This document shows, piece by piece, positions 1 to 8,290 of a DNA stretch of 27,970 nt. The DNA comes from Lachnospiraceae bacterium (GTDB taxonomy: Bacteria > Bacillota_A > Clostridia > Lachnospirales > Lachnospiraceae). The translations under genes were made by a program, and so were the position numbers. The notes under the pieces are model-generated. The model did no database searches, had not been told where the DNA came from, and worked only from the letters and a program-made list of their open reading frames with translations. Location: NCBI GenBank assembly GCA_009774465.1, contig VSNT01000037.1, forward strand, positions 1-27,970, in the 5' to 3' direction. Positions within the stretch are counted from its first letter, which is position 1, and every line of letters starts with the position of its first letter.

Positions 1-71
1 GGGTACAAAATTTGAATGCCGCTTGCAAAAGGTGAAACTCGTTTACAAAACGGGAGCCTCGGATTGCAATC
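1..71. repeat. Degenerate 20-nt periodic sequence at window edge
   Basis: The heptamer TRCAAAA starts at 4, 24 and 44, and a weaker TGCAATC starts at 65, so the spacing is 20, 20 and 21 nt. The bases between copies are only partly similar. It lies directly before the first readable MATE codon. It could be a decayed tandem repeat or chance similarity in A-rich DNA; the window is too short on this side to decide. Confidence 0.3.
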
Positions 72-89
72 GACCATATCAATATTCTG

Positions 90-1715
90 GTGGATGGAAT
101 TTTGGTGGGGCAGCGGCTGGGAACAGAAGCTTTGGCCGCTGTTAATTTCAGCCTTCCGGTTTATCTTGTATTATGCATAGCCGGTTCTTTTCTGGTGTCA
201 GGCACTGCCATTTGCGGGGCGGATGCAATTGGAAAGAACCAAAACGAAAAGGCGCAAAAGCTTTATCAAATGGGAATTTTCTGGTGCGTGGCAGTTTCCA
301 TCGCAATTACAGCGGCCGGACTTTTATTTCTTAAGCCATTGGCCGGATTTTTATGCCCGGAGAAACAGATTACTCCTCTTGTGATGATGTATTCCGGAGT
401 GACAATAGCAGGTGCACTGCCTAAAATTCTTATTTACATCCCTTTCTGGTATCTTCGGCTGGATGGAAGAAATGAACAGGTCACAATGATGATGCTTTTA
501 ATGGGAGCGGGAAATGTTCTGCTGGATATTTTATTTTTATATGTATTTGATATGGGTGTGTTTGGAGCGGCCCTTGCCAGTGTAATTGCAACTATGGCGG
601 CCTGTTTGCTCGGATTTATCAGACTGTGTGATAAAAAAAGCAGCTTTTCCTTTGGGGTTTGCTGCATATGTAAGGAAACATCTTTTCGGGATATTGCAAG
701 GGCGGGGAGTCCTTCTGCTGCAAACAATTTGTTTCAGACACTGCGGGTAGCTGTGCTCAATATGCTGCTTCTTAACTATGGGGGCAGTGAAATGGTGGCG
801 GCCTTTACTGCGGTGGGATGTATCAGTGCCTTTGGTGAAAGTGTTACAGCGGGTGTGCCTCAGGCGGCATCTGCAATGCTGGGCATTTATAATGGCGAGC
901 GCGACAATAAAAGCGCCAGGCTTTTGCTTTTAAGAGAAGTGAAAAGCGGGGTGCCCTATTGCATTTTATTTTCCCTGCTCATACTTGCAGGGGCTGATCT
1001 GGTGGCAAAAGGCTATGGCCTTTCCGGTTCTCTTGGATTTGCTTTTTTCTGCATGGCGCTTGGAATGATACCGGCGCTGTTTAATTGTATTTTATCAGGA
1101 TACTATAACGTGTCGGGACATGTGCTTTGGGCAAATGCCATTATTTTCCTTCGCGTATTTCTTATGGCCTGCGTCAGCCTGATATTGATATGCCATTTGG
1201 GAGGAAATCCCTGGTGGTTTCTATTTCTTGGCGAAATTTTCACGCTGGTTATCTGGTTTCTGGCAACAGGAATTTATCAACGTCTGCATCCGGAGTGTTC
1301 CCGTTTCCTTTTGATGAATAATGAACTGGAGCTGTCAGGAAAAGTAATTAATTTTTCCGTAACAGGAGAAGCGGAAGAAATCTGTGAGGCCAGCAGTAAA
1401 ATTACTTTATTTTGCGAAGAAAACGGGATGCTGCCCAAACAGGTTATGCGGATCAGTCTGGCAATGGAAGAAATTATGACTTTAATCACAACAGTTAATT
1501 CATCAGAAAAGGTGGAGTTTGATCTTCGTGTGTATTCTCTTTCGGAAGTGATTGGAATTCGCATCCGGTATAGTGGAAAGGAATTTAATCCTCTTTACTA
1601 TGAGGCAGGTGATGAGGAAGATATGTATATGGGAATCCGCCTGATTGAGAATATGGTGGAACAGACCATGTATCACAGAACTTTTGGAATGAATACAGTT
1701 CAGATTTTTATTTAG
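90..1715 (+). CDS. MATE-family efflux transporter fused to a C-terminal HATPase-like domain, N-terminus incomplete
   Basis: Residues 1 to about 395 are a multidrug and toxin extrusion (MATE) transporter: strongly hydrophobic segments, and the family pattern VDGILVGQRLGTEALAAV right at the start. Known MATE proteins export cationic or drug-like compounds using Na+ or H+. Residues about 405-541 resemble an RsbW/SpoIIAB-type ATP-binding fold (EE at the N-box, then SGKEFNPL, then MGIRLIENMV). Compared with the intact kinase at 5054 it lacks the N-box Asn and the DxG Asp, so it is probably a non-catalytic binding domain. The reading begins at a GTG with no clear Shine-Dalgarno, inside what should be the first helix, and an in-frame TGA lies at 33-35, so 30-40 residues are missing. 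A frameshift, rearrangement or assembly edge could explain this. It heads the partner-switching operon, with 19 nt to the GH3 gene. Confidence 0.85.
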   Translation: MDGILVGQRLGTEALAAVNFSLPVYLVLCIAGSFLVSGTAICGADAIGKNQNEKAQKLYQMGIFWCVAVSIAITAAGLLFLKPLAGFLCPEKQITPLVMMYSGVTIAGALPKILIYIPFWYLRLDGRNEQVTMMMLLMGAGNVLLDILFLYVFDMGVFGAALASVIATMAACLLGFIRLCDKKSSFSFGVCCICKETSFRDIARAGSPSAANNLFQTLRVAVLNMLLLNYGGSEMVAAFTAVGCISAFGESVTAGVPQAASAMLGIYNGERDNKSARLLLLREVKSGVPYCILFSLLILAGADLVAKGYGLSGSLGFAFFCMALGMIPALFNCILSGYYNVSGHVLWANAIIFLRVFLMACVSLILICHLGGNPWWFLFLGEIFTLVIWFLATGIYQRLHPECSRFLLMNNELELSGKVINFSVTGEAEEICEASSKITLFCEENGMLPKQVMRISLAMEEIMTLITTVNSSEKVEFDLRVYSLSEVIGIRIRYSGKEFNPLYYEAGDEEDMYMGIRLIENMVEQTMYHRTFGMNTVQIFI

Positions 1716-1734
1716 CGGGAGAAGTTACAGAATA

Positions 1735-3417
1735 ATGAAAATAGATTATGCAGGACTGGGACGGGAGGCATTGGAACGTCTTAGAGCAACGAAGGAAAAT
1801 GCAAAGCAGGTGCAAAAAAGAATTCTCTTTGATCTTTTAGAGAGGAACAAAAACACGCTTTATGGAAAAAAGTATCAGTTTGCAGAAATCAAAAAGATAG
1901 AGGAATTTCAGGAAAAGGTACCGGTTTCCTCTTATCAAAATTATGAGGCACATATTAAAAATGTGATAGAGGGAGAAGAAAATGTGCTGACTGCAGAAGA
2001 GCCGGTTTACTTTTGCATCAGCTCCGGCACAACAGGAGAGGCGAAATATCTTCCTTTGACCAAAACGGATCTGGAAATTCAGTACATATATGCATATGGC
2101 ATTATTTACGGGATGGTAATGGAATATTACAGAGAATTGCCGGAAGAAGAAATATTTGCTCCAATTTTTCAAATTGGGGAATTTGCCAGGACCTGCATGG
2201 AAAATGGAAAAATGAATGGAATTCGTTCCGGCTCTCTTTATCAATGGCTTGACCGGGAGGGTGGGTTTGATGCTTCTGATTATTGTGTGCCTAAGGAAGT
2301 GCTTTTTCCGGAAAATCTGGAGGATCTGCTGTATGTGAAGGTAAGATTTGCTCTTGCCCGGCCCGGACTTCGGGCGATTCATGGGGTTTTTATCAACCGG
2401 GTGGCAGGCGTTATGGATTATATCTATCAAAACTGGGACGTACTGCTGCGTGATATGGAACAGGGAAGCGTAGATGAAAAAATAGATCTTGCAGATAAAT
2501 GGAAAAGCTATATCATACAGAAGCTGCCACCGGATCCGGACAGGGCCCGGGAGTTAAGACAGCTTTCCTTTTCCAATCTGCGGCAGGGAATGATTGGGAA
2601 AATCTGGCCAAAGATGAAATATGTGCTGGCAATTGGCGGCGGTGCCTTTTCTTATTATACAAATAAAATGAAGGCGTATGCGGGTGATATTCCGATTCAT
2701 TATTTTGCCTATGCGGCATCGGAAGGAATTTTTGGTATTGCAAGAAAGATAAATGAGTCGGATGCGTATATTCTGTTTCCGGAAGCAGGTTTTTTTGAAT
2801 TTATTCCTCTTTCTGGAAAGGAAGAGGCCGGAGAATTAAAGCCTAAATTGTTGTGGCAGTTACAAAAAGGCGCAAAATATGAGCTTTTATTTACAAACCA
2901 TTCTGGACTATACCGGTATCGCATGAAGGATGTGATAGAAGTGGTTGACTGGTATGGGAAGGCGCCGGTTGTAAAATTTTGTTACCGTTTAAACCAGATG
3001 ATTAATATTGCAGGAGAAAAAAGCAATCTGGAGCAGTTGGAAGAGGCCGTTAAATGTTTTGAACAGAAAACAGGAACAGTGGTGAAAGGCTATTGTGTAC
3101 AGGAGGATGTATCCGGTATGCTTCCGGGGTATTTATTTTATATGGAATGCAGGGGCGAAATAGGCAAAAGAGCAGAAGAAATTCTGGAGGATTGTCTGTG
3201 CAGCGCTAACTATGAATATAAATGCTGTCGGAAAATGCGTGAAATTGCTCCTTTGCAGATTGCATTTTTGCGTGAGGGAAGCTTTAAACGGTATGAACAG
3301 AGAATTTCAGAAAAAGGAAAAGTAACAGGACAGAATAAGCTGCTGCACTTTTTGGATACGGAGGAAAAGAAACAGTTTTTTGCATCGCAGCGGCAGGCGG
3401 GGAAGGCATGGGAATGA
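1735..3417 (+). CDS. GH3-family acyl-adenylating enzyme (acyl-acid amido synthetase-like)
   Basis: The 560-residue protein carries the GH3 signature. The ATP/AMP-binding motif SSGTTGEAKYLPLT lies at about residues 96-109, a YAASEGIFGI stretch corresponds to the second adenylate motif, and GLYRYRMKD followed by a late INIAGEKSNLEQLEEAV matches the C-terminal part. GH3 enzymes in plants activate acids such as auxin or jasmonate as adenylates and join them to amino acids; bacterial members are mostly uncharacterised, so the substrate is unknown. The ATG at 1735 follows a GGGAGAA ribosome site. The gene overlaps the downstream phosphatase by a few bases, so the two are probably translationally coupled. 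Its place between an exporter and a partner-switching module suggests that it makes or modifies a small acid conjugate that is exported or sensed; that is inference. Confidence 0.88.
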   Translation: MKIDYAGLGREALERLRATKENAKQVQKRILFDLLERNKNTLYGKKYQFAEIKKIEEFQEKVPVSSYQNYEAHIKNVIEGEENVLTAEEPVYFCISSGTTGEAKYLPLTKTDLEIQYIYAYGIIYGMVMEYYRELPEEEIFAPIFQIGEFARTCMENGKMNGIRSGSLYQWLDREGGFDASDYCVPKEVLFPENLEDLLYVKVRFALARPGLRAIHGVFINRVAGVMDYIYQNWDVLLRDMEQGSVDEKIDLADKWKSYIIQKLPPDPDRARELRQLSFSNLRQGMIGKIWPKMKYVLAIGGGAFSYYTNKMKAYAGDIPIHYFAYAASEGIFGIARKINESDAYILFPEAGFFEFIPLSGKEEAGELKPKLLWQLQKGAKYELLFTNHSGLYRYRMKDVIEVVDWYGKAPVVKFCYRLNQMINIAGEKSNLEQLEEAVKCFEQKTGTVVKGYCVQEDVSGMLPGYLFYMECRGEIGKRAEEILEDCLCSANYEYKCCRKMREIAPLQIAFLREGSFKRYEQRISEKGKVTGQNKLLHFLDTEEKKQFFASQRQAGKAWE

Positions 3418-5057
3418 AAATGAAAAAGAAAGTAAATGATAAAATAACAGGAATTGCCGGAAAGCTAACCCTGGGGGTGATTGTTTTTGGCCTCCTCCTT
3501 GGGGTAGTGTGCAGTGCGGTTGGCTATAAGGAATTTACCGCGGTGCTGGAGCAGCAGTACAATGATTCTGCATACGAAATAGCAGAGGCGGCGCGGGCAT
3601 GTCTAAATCCTGATCAGTTTGATGAATACTTTTCCACGGGACAGACGGATGAGGAATATGACCAGATTTTAAAACGTCTGGATGATCTGGTAGATGCCAC
3701 AAACACCACTTTTATTTACGTGGCATGGGTGGATATATCCGATTATCAGACGCTTACCTATATTTATGATGCAGTTAATTCAAAAAGCGGTTTTGACCGT
3801 TATCCTTTTGGATATACAGCCATAGGCGTGGATGAAAAGTATGTAAACAATGTTCGTAACATCATTACAAAGGGAGAGCGGGCTTCGGAATATCTTTATT
3901 CCTATTCGGAGGAATCAGGCGCGCATACCACAGCCGGACTACCGGTCTATGACTCAGAAGGAAAAATTGTAGCTATTCTTGGTGTGGAAAAAGCCATGAC
4001 CAAGTTGGAAAATGCCAGAAATACGTATGTGGTGCACGTGCTTGCAGGTACTTTGGCGGCGATTTTACTGTTTTTGATTATTTACAGTGTGATTTTGCGT
4101 AAGGAAATTATAAAGCCTATTTTAGTGGTTGCCAATGAAGCAAAACGGTTTGCAGATTCCAGCATTCCATCTGATGCACTGCTTGAAGTGAGGAAAAAGG
4201 ATGAAATTGGGGTGCTGGCAAGAGCAGTCAGTAAAATGGAGACTGATATTATTGCCTATATTCAAAACTTGACTGTAATAACAGCGGAAAAGGAACGGGT
4301 AAACACGGAACTGTCAGTGGCCACAAGAATACAGGCAAATATGCTGCCAAGTATTTTTCCGGCTTTCCCGGAACGGAAAGAAATCGACATTTTTGCCACA
4401 ATGAATCCGGCAAAAGAAGTGGGGGGAGATTTTTATGATTTCTTTATGGTGGATGAACGCCACCTTGCCATTGTTATGGCGGATGTGTCAGGAAAAGGAG
4501 TTCCTGCCGCTTTGTTTATGGTGATCGGCAAGACATTGATCAAAGACCATACCCAGCCGGGACGGGATTTGGGAGAGGTGTTTACCGAAGTAAACAGACT
4601 TCTTTGTGAATCTAACAGTGAAGAGTTGTTTATCACCGCCTTTGAAGGGGTGCTTGATCTGGTAAGCGGTGAATTTACCTTTGTAAATGCGGGACACGAA
4701 GTTCCCTATATCTGCAGGAAAAATGATACTTTTAAGCCCTACAGAGTGCGGGCAGGATTTGTTCTTGCAGGCATGGAGGGGATGAAGTACAAATGCGGCA
4801 GTATGCAGCTTTCCCCGGGAGATAAAATATTCCAGTATACGGACGGGGTAACAGAGGCAACCAATTCGGGCAATGAGCTTTATGGAATGGAAAGACTGGA
4901 GGCATTTCTGGCTGAAAATTCTTCCCTTTCTCCATCGGAATTATTGCCGGCGCTTAAAAAAGATATTGATACTTTTGTGGGAGATGCACCGCAATTTGAT
5001 GATATTACCATGCTGTGTTTAGAATACAGGGAACGGATGGAGGTGAATGCTGAATGA
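3414..5057 (+). CDS. Membrane sensor - HAMP - PP2C (SpoIIE/RsbU-type) phosphatase
   Basis: Order of parts: a transmembrane helix near residues 16-38, an extracytoplasmic sensor of about 165 residues (CACHE/PAS-like by look), a second helix near 205-228, a HAMP linker (KKDEIGVLARAVSKMETDI), and a SpoIIE-type PP2C domain. Metal-binding acidic motifs are visible: GGDFYDF, ADVSGKGVP, YTDGVTEA and FDDITML. Family members dephosphorylate a STAS antagonist protein in response to a signal; the target here is most likely the STAS protein at 5499. I chose the ATG at 3414, which gives an ATGA overlap with the GH3 stop and a good distance from the GGGGAAGG ribosome site. The in-frame ATG at 3408 sits too close to that site. 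It overlaps the next gene by 4 bases. 547 residues. Confidence 0.92.
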   Translation: MKMKKKVNDKITGIAGKLTLGVIVFGLLLGVVCSAVGYKEFTAVLEQQYNDSAYEIAEAARACLNPDQFDEYFSTGQTDEEYDQILKRLDDLVDATNTTFIYVAWVDISDYQTLTYIYDAVNSKSGFDRYPFGYTAIGVDEKYVNNVRNIITKGERASEYLYSYSEESGAHTTAGLPVYDSEGKIVAILGVEKAMTKLENARNTYVVHVLAGTLAAILLFLIIYSVILRKEIIKPILVVANEAKRFADSSIPSDALLEVRKKDEIGVLARAVSKMETDIIAYIQNLTVITAEKERVNTELSVATRIQANMLPSIFPAFPERKEIDIFATMNPAKEVGGDFYDFFMVDERHLAIVMADVSGKGVPAALFMVIGKTLIKDHTQPGRDLGEVFTEVNRLLCESNSEELFITAFEGVLDLVSGEFTFVNAGHEVPYICRKNDTFKPYRVRAGFVLAGMEGMKYKCGSMQLSPGDKIFQYTDGVTEATNSGNELYGMERLEAFLAENSSLSPSELLPALKKDIDTFVGDAPQFDDITMLCLEYRERMEVNAE

Positions 5058-5467
5058 AAGAATTGACAGTTAATGCGGTGATTGAAAATATTGAGCGGGT
5101 AACAGCGTTTGTGGATGAGCAGTTGGAAGCCCTTGGGTGCCCTGTGAAAGCGCAGATGCAGATTGATATTGCAATAGACGAGTTGTTTGGCAATATTGCT
5201 CATTATGCCTATCATCCGGAAGTCGGTCCCGCAACGGTACGGGTGGAGGTAACGGATGCCCCGCTTGCGGTTATCATAACATTTATTGATAATGGTGTGC
5301 AGTATGATCCTTTGGCCAAAAAAGATCCGGATACCGCTTTATCCGCAGAGGAGAGAGAAATTGGCGGTCTGGGAATTTATATGGTGAAAAAAAGCATGGA
5401 TGATATTTCCTATGAGTATAAAGATGGAAAGAATATTCTCCGCATTAAAAAAATGATTGGAGAATAA
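5054..5467 (+). CDS. RsbW/SpoIIAB-like serine kinase / anti-sigma-type switch protein
   Basis: A 137-residue single-domain GHKL ATPase. The N-box is DELFGNI (Glu43, Asn47), the G1 box is DNGVQYDPL (Asp79) and the G2 box is GGLGIYMV at about 104-111, so all ATP and Mg contacts look intact. Proteins of this family phosphorylate a STAS antagonist and, when not bound to it, sequester a sigma factor or other target. No sigma factor gene lies beside it, so its client is unknown and could be encoded elsewhere or be a non-sigma protein. Start ATG overlaps the phosphatase stop in an ATGA, which implies coupled translation. The STAS partner follows after 31 nt. Confidence 0.93.
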   Translation: MKELTVNAVIENIERVTAFVDEQLEALGCPVKAQMQIDIAIDELFGNIAHYAYHPEVGPATVRVEVTDAPLAVIITFIDNGVQYDPLAKKDPDTALSAEEREIGGLGIYMVKKSMDDISYEYKDGKNILRIKKMIGE

Positions 5468-5498
5468 GATAAATATTTAATCAAATGGAGGGAAAGAC

Positions 5499-5795
5499 AT
5501 GACAATTGAAAAAAAGGTAAATGGAAGTGAATTAAGCGTAACTTTGACGGGGCGTCTTGACACTACGACAGCGCCGGAGCTGGAGGCGACATTGAAGGAA
5601 AGTCTGGATGGAGTGGAAAATCTTATTTTGGATTTTACAGGACTGGAATACCTTTCTTCTGCAGGACTGCGTGTTTTACTGGCTGCACAGAAAACGATGA
5701 ATAAGCAGGGAAGCATGGTAATTAGAAATGTAAATGATACCATTCAGGAGGTTTTTGAAATTACCGGATTTGCAGATATTCTTACTGTGGAATGA
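5499..5795 (+). CDS. STAS-domain anti-sigma-factor antagonist (RsbV/SpoIIAA-like)
   Basis: A 98-residue stand-alone STAS domain. The segment LILDFTGLEYLSSAGLRVLL contains the conserved SSAG loop; by analogy with SpoIIAA the phosphorylated serine is Ser54. In the known mechanism the unphosphorylated form binds the RsbW-like kinase and frees its client, and the PP2C phosphatase regenerates that form. A GGAGGG ribosome site precedes the ATG. It is the last gene of the operon and is followed 20 nt later by a strong hairpin terminator. Together with the two upstream genes it makes a complete phosphatase-kinase-antagonist set. Confidence 0.94.
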   Translation: MTIEKKVNGSELSVTLTGRLDTTTAPELEATLKESLDGVENLILDFTGLEYLSSAGLRVLLAAQKTMNKQGSMVIRNVNDTIQEVFEITGFADILTVE

Positions 5796-5814
5796 AAACA
5801 GTAACTGACTATAG

Positions 5815-5839
5815 AACCCCCGCCTCACCGGCGGGGGTT
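5815..5839. terminator. Bidirectional terminator between STAS gene and aroF
   Basis: A 10-bp GC-rich stem (AACCCCCGCC with GGCGGGGGTT) closes a TCACC loop. It lies between two convergent genes with stops at 5795 and 5844. The U-tract is short on both sides, but the stem is very stable. Confidence 0.85.
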
Positions 5840-5843
5840 TGAC

Positions 5844-6872
5844 TTATTCATATTCAGCAATGTCGTAAATTAACTGTTTGGAAGCTTCCCATCCCAGGCA
5901 GGGATCGGTAATGGATTTTCCGTAAACACCGCCGCCTACTTTCTGGCAGCCTTCTTCAATGTAACTTTCAATCATAACACCCTTTACAAGCTTATGGATA
6001 TCTGGACTTAATTTGCGGCTGTGCATAATTTCCTTTACAATACGCACCTGCTGTTCAAACTGCTTGTTGGAATTGCTGTGGTTGGTATCAATGATTGCTG
6101 CAGGATTCTTCAAATCCCGCTCATTATACAGTGTAAGCAGCAGATTTAAATCTTCATAATGATAGTTGGGAAGATTTCCTCCATGCTTATTGGTTGCACC
6201 GCGCAAAACAGTGTGGGCAAGCTCATTTCCGTTGGTTTTTACCTCCCATCCTCGATAAATGAAAGAATGAGGATGTTGGGATGCGTGTACGGAGTTGAGC
6301 ATTACGGTTAAATTGCCGCTGGTAGGGTTTTTCATACCGGCAGGAATATCAAAACCGCTTACAACAATTCTGTGCTGCTGGTCTTCCACGGAACGCGCGC
6401 CGATAGCAACATAAGATAAAATATCGGATACATAACCCCAGTTTTCAGGATAAAGCATTTCATCAGCGGCAGTCAAACCGGATTCCTCAATTGCACGGAT
6501 GTGCATTTTTCTCATGGCAATTAATCCTGCAAGAAAGTCAGGCTTTTGCTCCGGATCAGGCTGATGTACAATGCCCTTGTAACCTTCTCCGGTAGTTCTG
6601 GGCTTATTGGTGTAGATGCGGGGAATTAAAATCAGCTTATCTTTTACCTCATCATTCAGCCTGGATAAGCGTGTAACATAATCGCATACAGCGTCTTCAT
6701 TGTCAGCAGAACAGGGACCTATAATTACAAGAAAACGATTACTCTTTCCTGTAATCACGTCACGGATTTCCGCATCTCTTTCTTTTTTTAATTGAACCAG
6801 ACGAGACGAAATTGGAAATTGCTCTCTAATCTCGTCAGGAGTTGGCAGCTTCTTAATAAATTCAAATGACAT
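5844..6872 (-). CDS. aroF: 3-deoxy-7-phosphoheptulonate (DAHP) synthase, class I
   Basis: A 342-residue AroF/AroG/AroH-type enzyme that joins phosphoenolpyruvate and erythrose-4-phosphate in the first step of aromatic amino acid synthesis, in the cytoplasm. Seen motifs are IIGPCSADN near the start, PRIYTNKPRTTGEGYKG (PEP-binding Lys/Arg), the metal-site Cys in GPCS, and IDTNHSNSNKQ and the GVMIESYIEEG metal-ligand segment near the end. No extra regulatory domain (ACT or chorismate mutase) is attached. It is transcribed away from hisS and has its own promoter. The leader has a duplicated Shine-Dalgarno. Other shikimate genes lie 6 kb away on the opposite strand. The paralogue name (aroF, aroG or aroH) cannot be fixed from sequence alone. 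Confidence 0.95.
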   Translation of the reverse strand: MSFEFIKKLPTPDEIREQFPISSRLVQLKKERDAEIRDVITGKSNRFLVIIGPCSADNEDAVCDYVTRLSRLNDEVKDKLILIPRIYTNKPRTTGEGYKGIVHQPDPEQKPDFLAGLIAMRKMHIRAIEESGLTAADEMLYPENWGYVSDILSYVAIGARSVEDQQHRIVVSGFDIPAGMKNPTSGNLTVMLNSVHASQHPHSFIYRGWEVKTNGNELAHTVLRGATNKHGGNLPNYHYEDLNLLLTLYNERDLKNPAAIIDTNHSNSNKQFEQQVRIVKEIMHSRKLSPDIHKLVKGVMIESYIEEGCQKVGGGVYGKSITDPCLGWEASKQLIYDIAEYE

Positions 6873-6878
6873 ATTTTT

Positions 6879-6900
6879 TCCTCCTCAAATCCTCCTCAAA
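6879..6900 (-). promoter_or_regulatory. Perfect 11-nt tandem duplication of the aroF Shine-Dalgarno
   Basis: On the - strand, TTTGAGGAGGA occurs twice without a gap. The copy nearer the start leaves 7 nt between GAGGAGG and the ATG, which is optimal; the distal copy is 18 nt away. The second copy may be a standby ribosome site or simply a slippage duplication. Confidence 0.85.
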
Positions 6901-6912
6901 ATAACTTTGTAC

Positions 6913-6941
6913 ATTATAATATATAATAATAAGAAGTGCAA
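6913..6941 (-). promoter_or_regulatory. aroF sigma-A-type promoter
   Basis: On the - strand a -35-like TTGCAC (6936-6941) and a perfect -10 TATAAT (6913-6918) are 17 bp apart. Transcription would start about 35 nt before the aroF ATG. Confidence 0.75.
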
Positions 6942-6955
6942 GCAACAGTTCATTC

Positions 6956-6984
6956 TTGCAATATAAAGCGAAACCATGTAGAAT
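6956..6984 (+). promoter_or_regulatory. hisS sigma-A-type promoter
   Basis: TTGCAA (6956-6961) and TAGAAT (6979-6984) are separated by 17 bp. The two -35 boxes of this divergent region are only 14 bp apart, so RNA polymerases at the two promoters may compete. No T-box leader is visible before hisS; the untranslated leader is only about 30 nt. Confidence 0.72.
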
Positions 6985-7019
6985 GTAAAAATAATACCAG
7001 ATGATGAAGGAGCAGGATT

Positions 7020-8279
7020 ATGGCATTAAGTAAAAAGCCGGTTACCGGTATGAAGGATATTCTCCCTGAGGAGATGCAGATACGTGATTATGTGACAGGA
7101 GTGATCAAAAAAACTTATGGGGAATTTGGTTTCACTTCTATTGAAACCCCCTGTGTTGAAAACATTGAAAATTTAAGCAATAAGCAGGGCGGTGAGAATG
7201 AAAAACTGATTTTTAAGATTTTAAAAAGAGGAGAAAAGCTGAATCTGGAAACCGCTGAATGCGAACGGGATTTAGTTGACGGAGGGCTGCGCTATGATCT
7301 TACGGTGCCGCTTGTTCGTTTTTATTCTAACCATGCAAATGAGCTGCCCAGCCCCTTTAAGGCGCTTCAAATGGGAAATGTCTGGCGGGCGGACCGGCCC
7401 CAGAGAGGACGTTACCGCCAGTTTATGCAGTGTGATATAGATATTCTGGGGGAACCTTCCAATCTTGCTGAAATAGAACTGATTCTGGCTACCACAACAA
7501 CTCTTGGAAGGCTGGGATTCAAGAATTTTCAGATCAGAATCAATGAAAGAAGAATCTTAAAGGCAATGGCTGCATACAGCGGTTTTGAAGAGGTTTCTTA
7601 TGACAGTGTATTTATTACACTGGATAAAATGGATAAAATCGGGCTTGGCGGTGTGGAAGCAGAGCTTTTGGAAAATGGCTTCCAAAAGGAAAATGTTGAA
7701 AAGTATCTTGCCTTGTTTAAAGGCTTGGGAACAGCAGATAATGGGCTTGAATTTCTGGCTAAAGAGCTGGGGGATTTTCTGGAGGAAGAAGTGAAAGCCA
7801 GTCTGAATGAAATTATGGAAAGTGTGCGCGCTACCCAGAATGACTGTTTTGAGCTTGTTTTTGATCCTACGCTGGTAAGGGGCATGTCTTATTATACGGG
7901 AACTATTTTTGAAATTGCAATGCCGGAGTTCGGAGGAAGCTGCGGAGGCGGCGGAAGATATGATAAGATGGTAGGGAAATTTACTGGAAATGATGTGCCG
8001 GCCTGCGGATTTTCCATTGGCTTTGAGAGAATCATCCTTCTCCTTTTGGAAAGTGGCTTTCAGATTCCAACCCAGCCGGAAAAGGTGGCATACCTGCTGG
8101 AAAAAGGACTGCCCGGTGAAGAATTGTGCAAGGTGATTGGCAGGGCGCAGGAGGAGCGGAAAGCAGGCAGACAGGTATTGGTAGTTCGGATGAATAAAAA
8201 TAAAAAGTTTCAAAAGGAACAGCTTATGAAAGAAGGATATGATATCTTTAAGGAATTTTATAAAAATCCACTGAAATAA
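7020..8279 (+). CDS. hisS: Histidyl-tRNA synthetase
   Basis: A 419-residue class II aminoacyl-tRNA synthetase that charges tRNA-His. Class II motif 2 is GNVWRADRPQRGRYRQF; the histidine-specific peptides are LVRGMSYYTGTIFEI and SCGGGGRYD; motif 3 is GFSIGFERI. The C-terminal 85 residues form the anticodon-binding domain (VLVVRMNKNKKFQKEQLMKEG). The presence of the anticodon domain argues against the HisZ paralogue, which lacks it. Start ATG follows GAAGGAG. It is divergent from aroF and is followed after 90 nt by a DUF6033-like gene, with no terminator seen between them. Confidence 0.95.
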   Translation: MALSKKPVTGMKDILPEEMQIRDYVTGVIKKTYGEFGFTSIETPCVENIENLSNKQGGENEKLIFKILKRGEKLNLETAECERDLVDGGLRYDLTVPLVRFYSNHANELPSPFKALQMGNVWRADRPQRGRYRQFMQCDIDILGEPSNLAEIELILATTTTLGRLGFKNFQIRINERRILKAMAAYSGFEEVSYDSVFITLDKMDKIGLGGVEAELLENGFQKENVEKYLALFKGLGTADNGLEFLAKELGDFLEEEVKASLNEIMESVRATQNDCFELVFDPTLVRGMSYYTGTIFEIAMPEFGGSCGGGGRYDKMVGKFTGNDVPACGFSIGFERIILLLLESGFQIPTQPEKVAYLLEKGLPGEELCKVIGRAQEERKAGRQVLVVRMNKNKKFQKEQLMKEGYDIFKEFYKNPLK

Positions 8280-8290
8280 GCTTTAAATGG

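Noticed and set aside
4..71. CRISPR repeats at the window start
   Set aside because: The repeated unit is only 7 nt with 13-nt intervals, and it is degenerate.
7557..8213. Long open frame on the - strand within hisS
   Set aside because: It is the reverse of a strongly conserved synthetase gene, with no ribosome site or family likeness.
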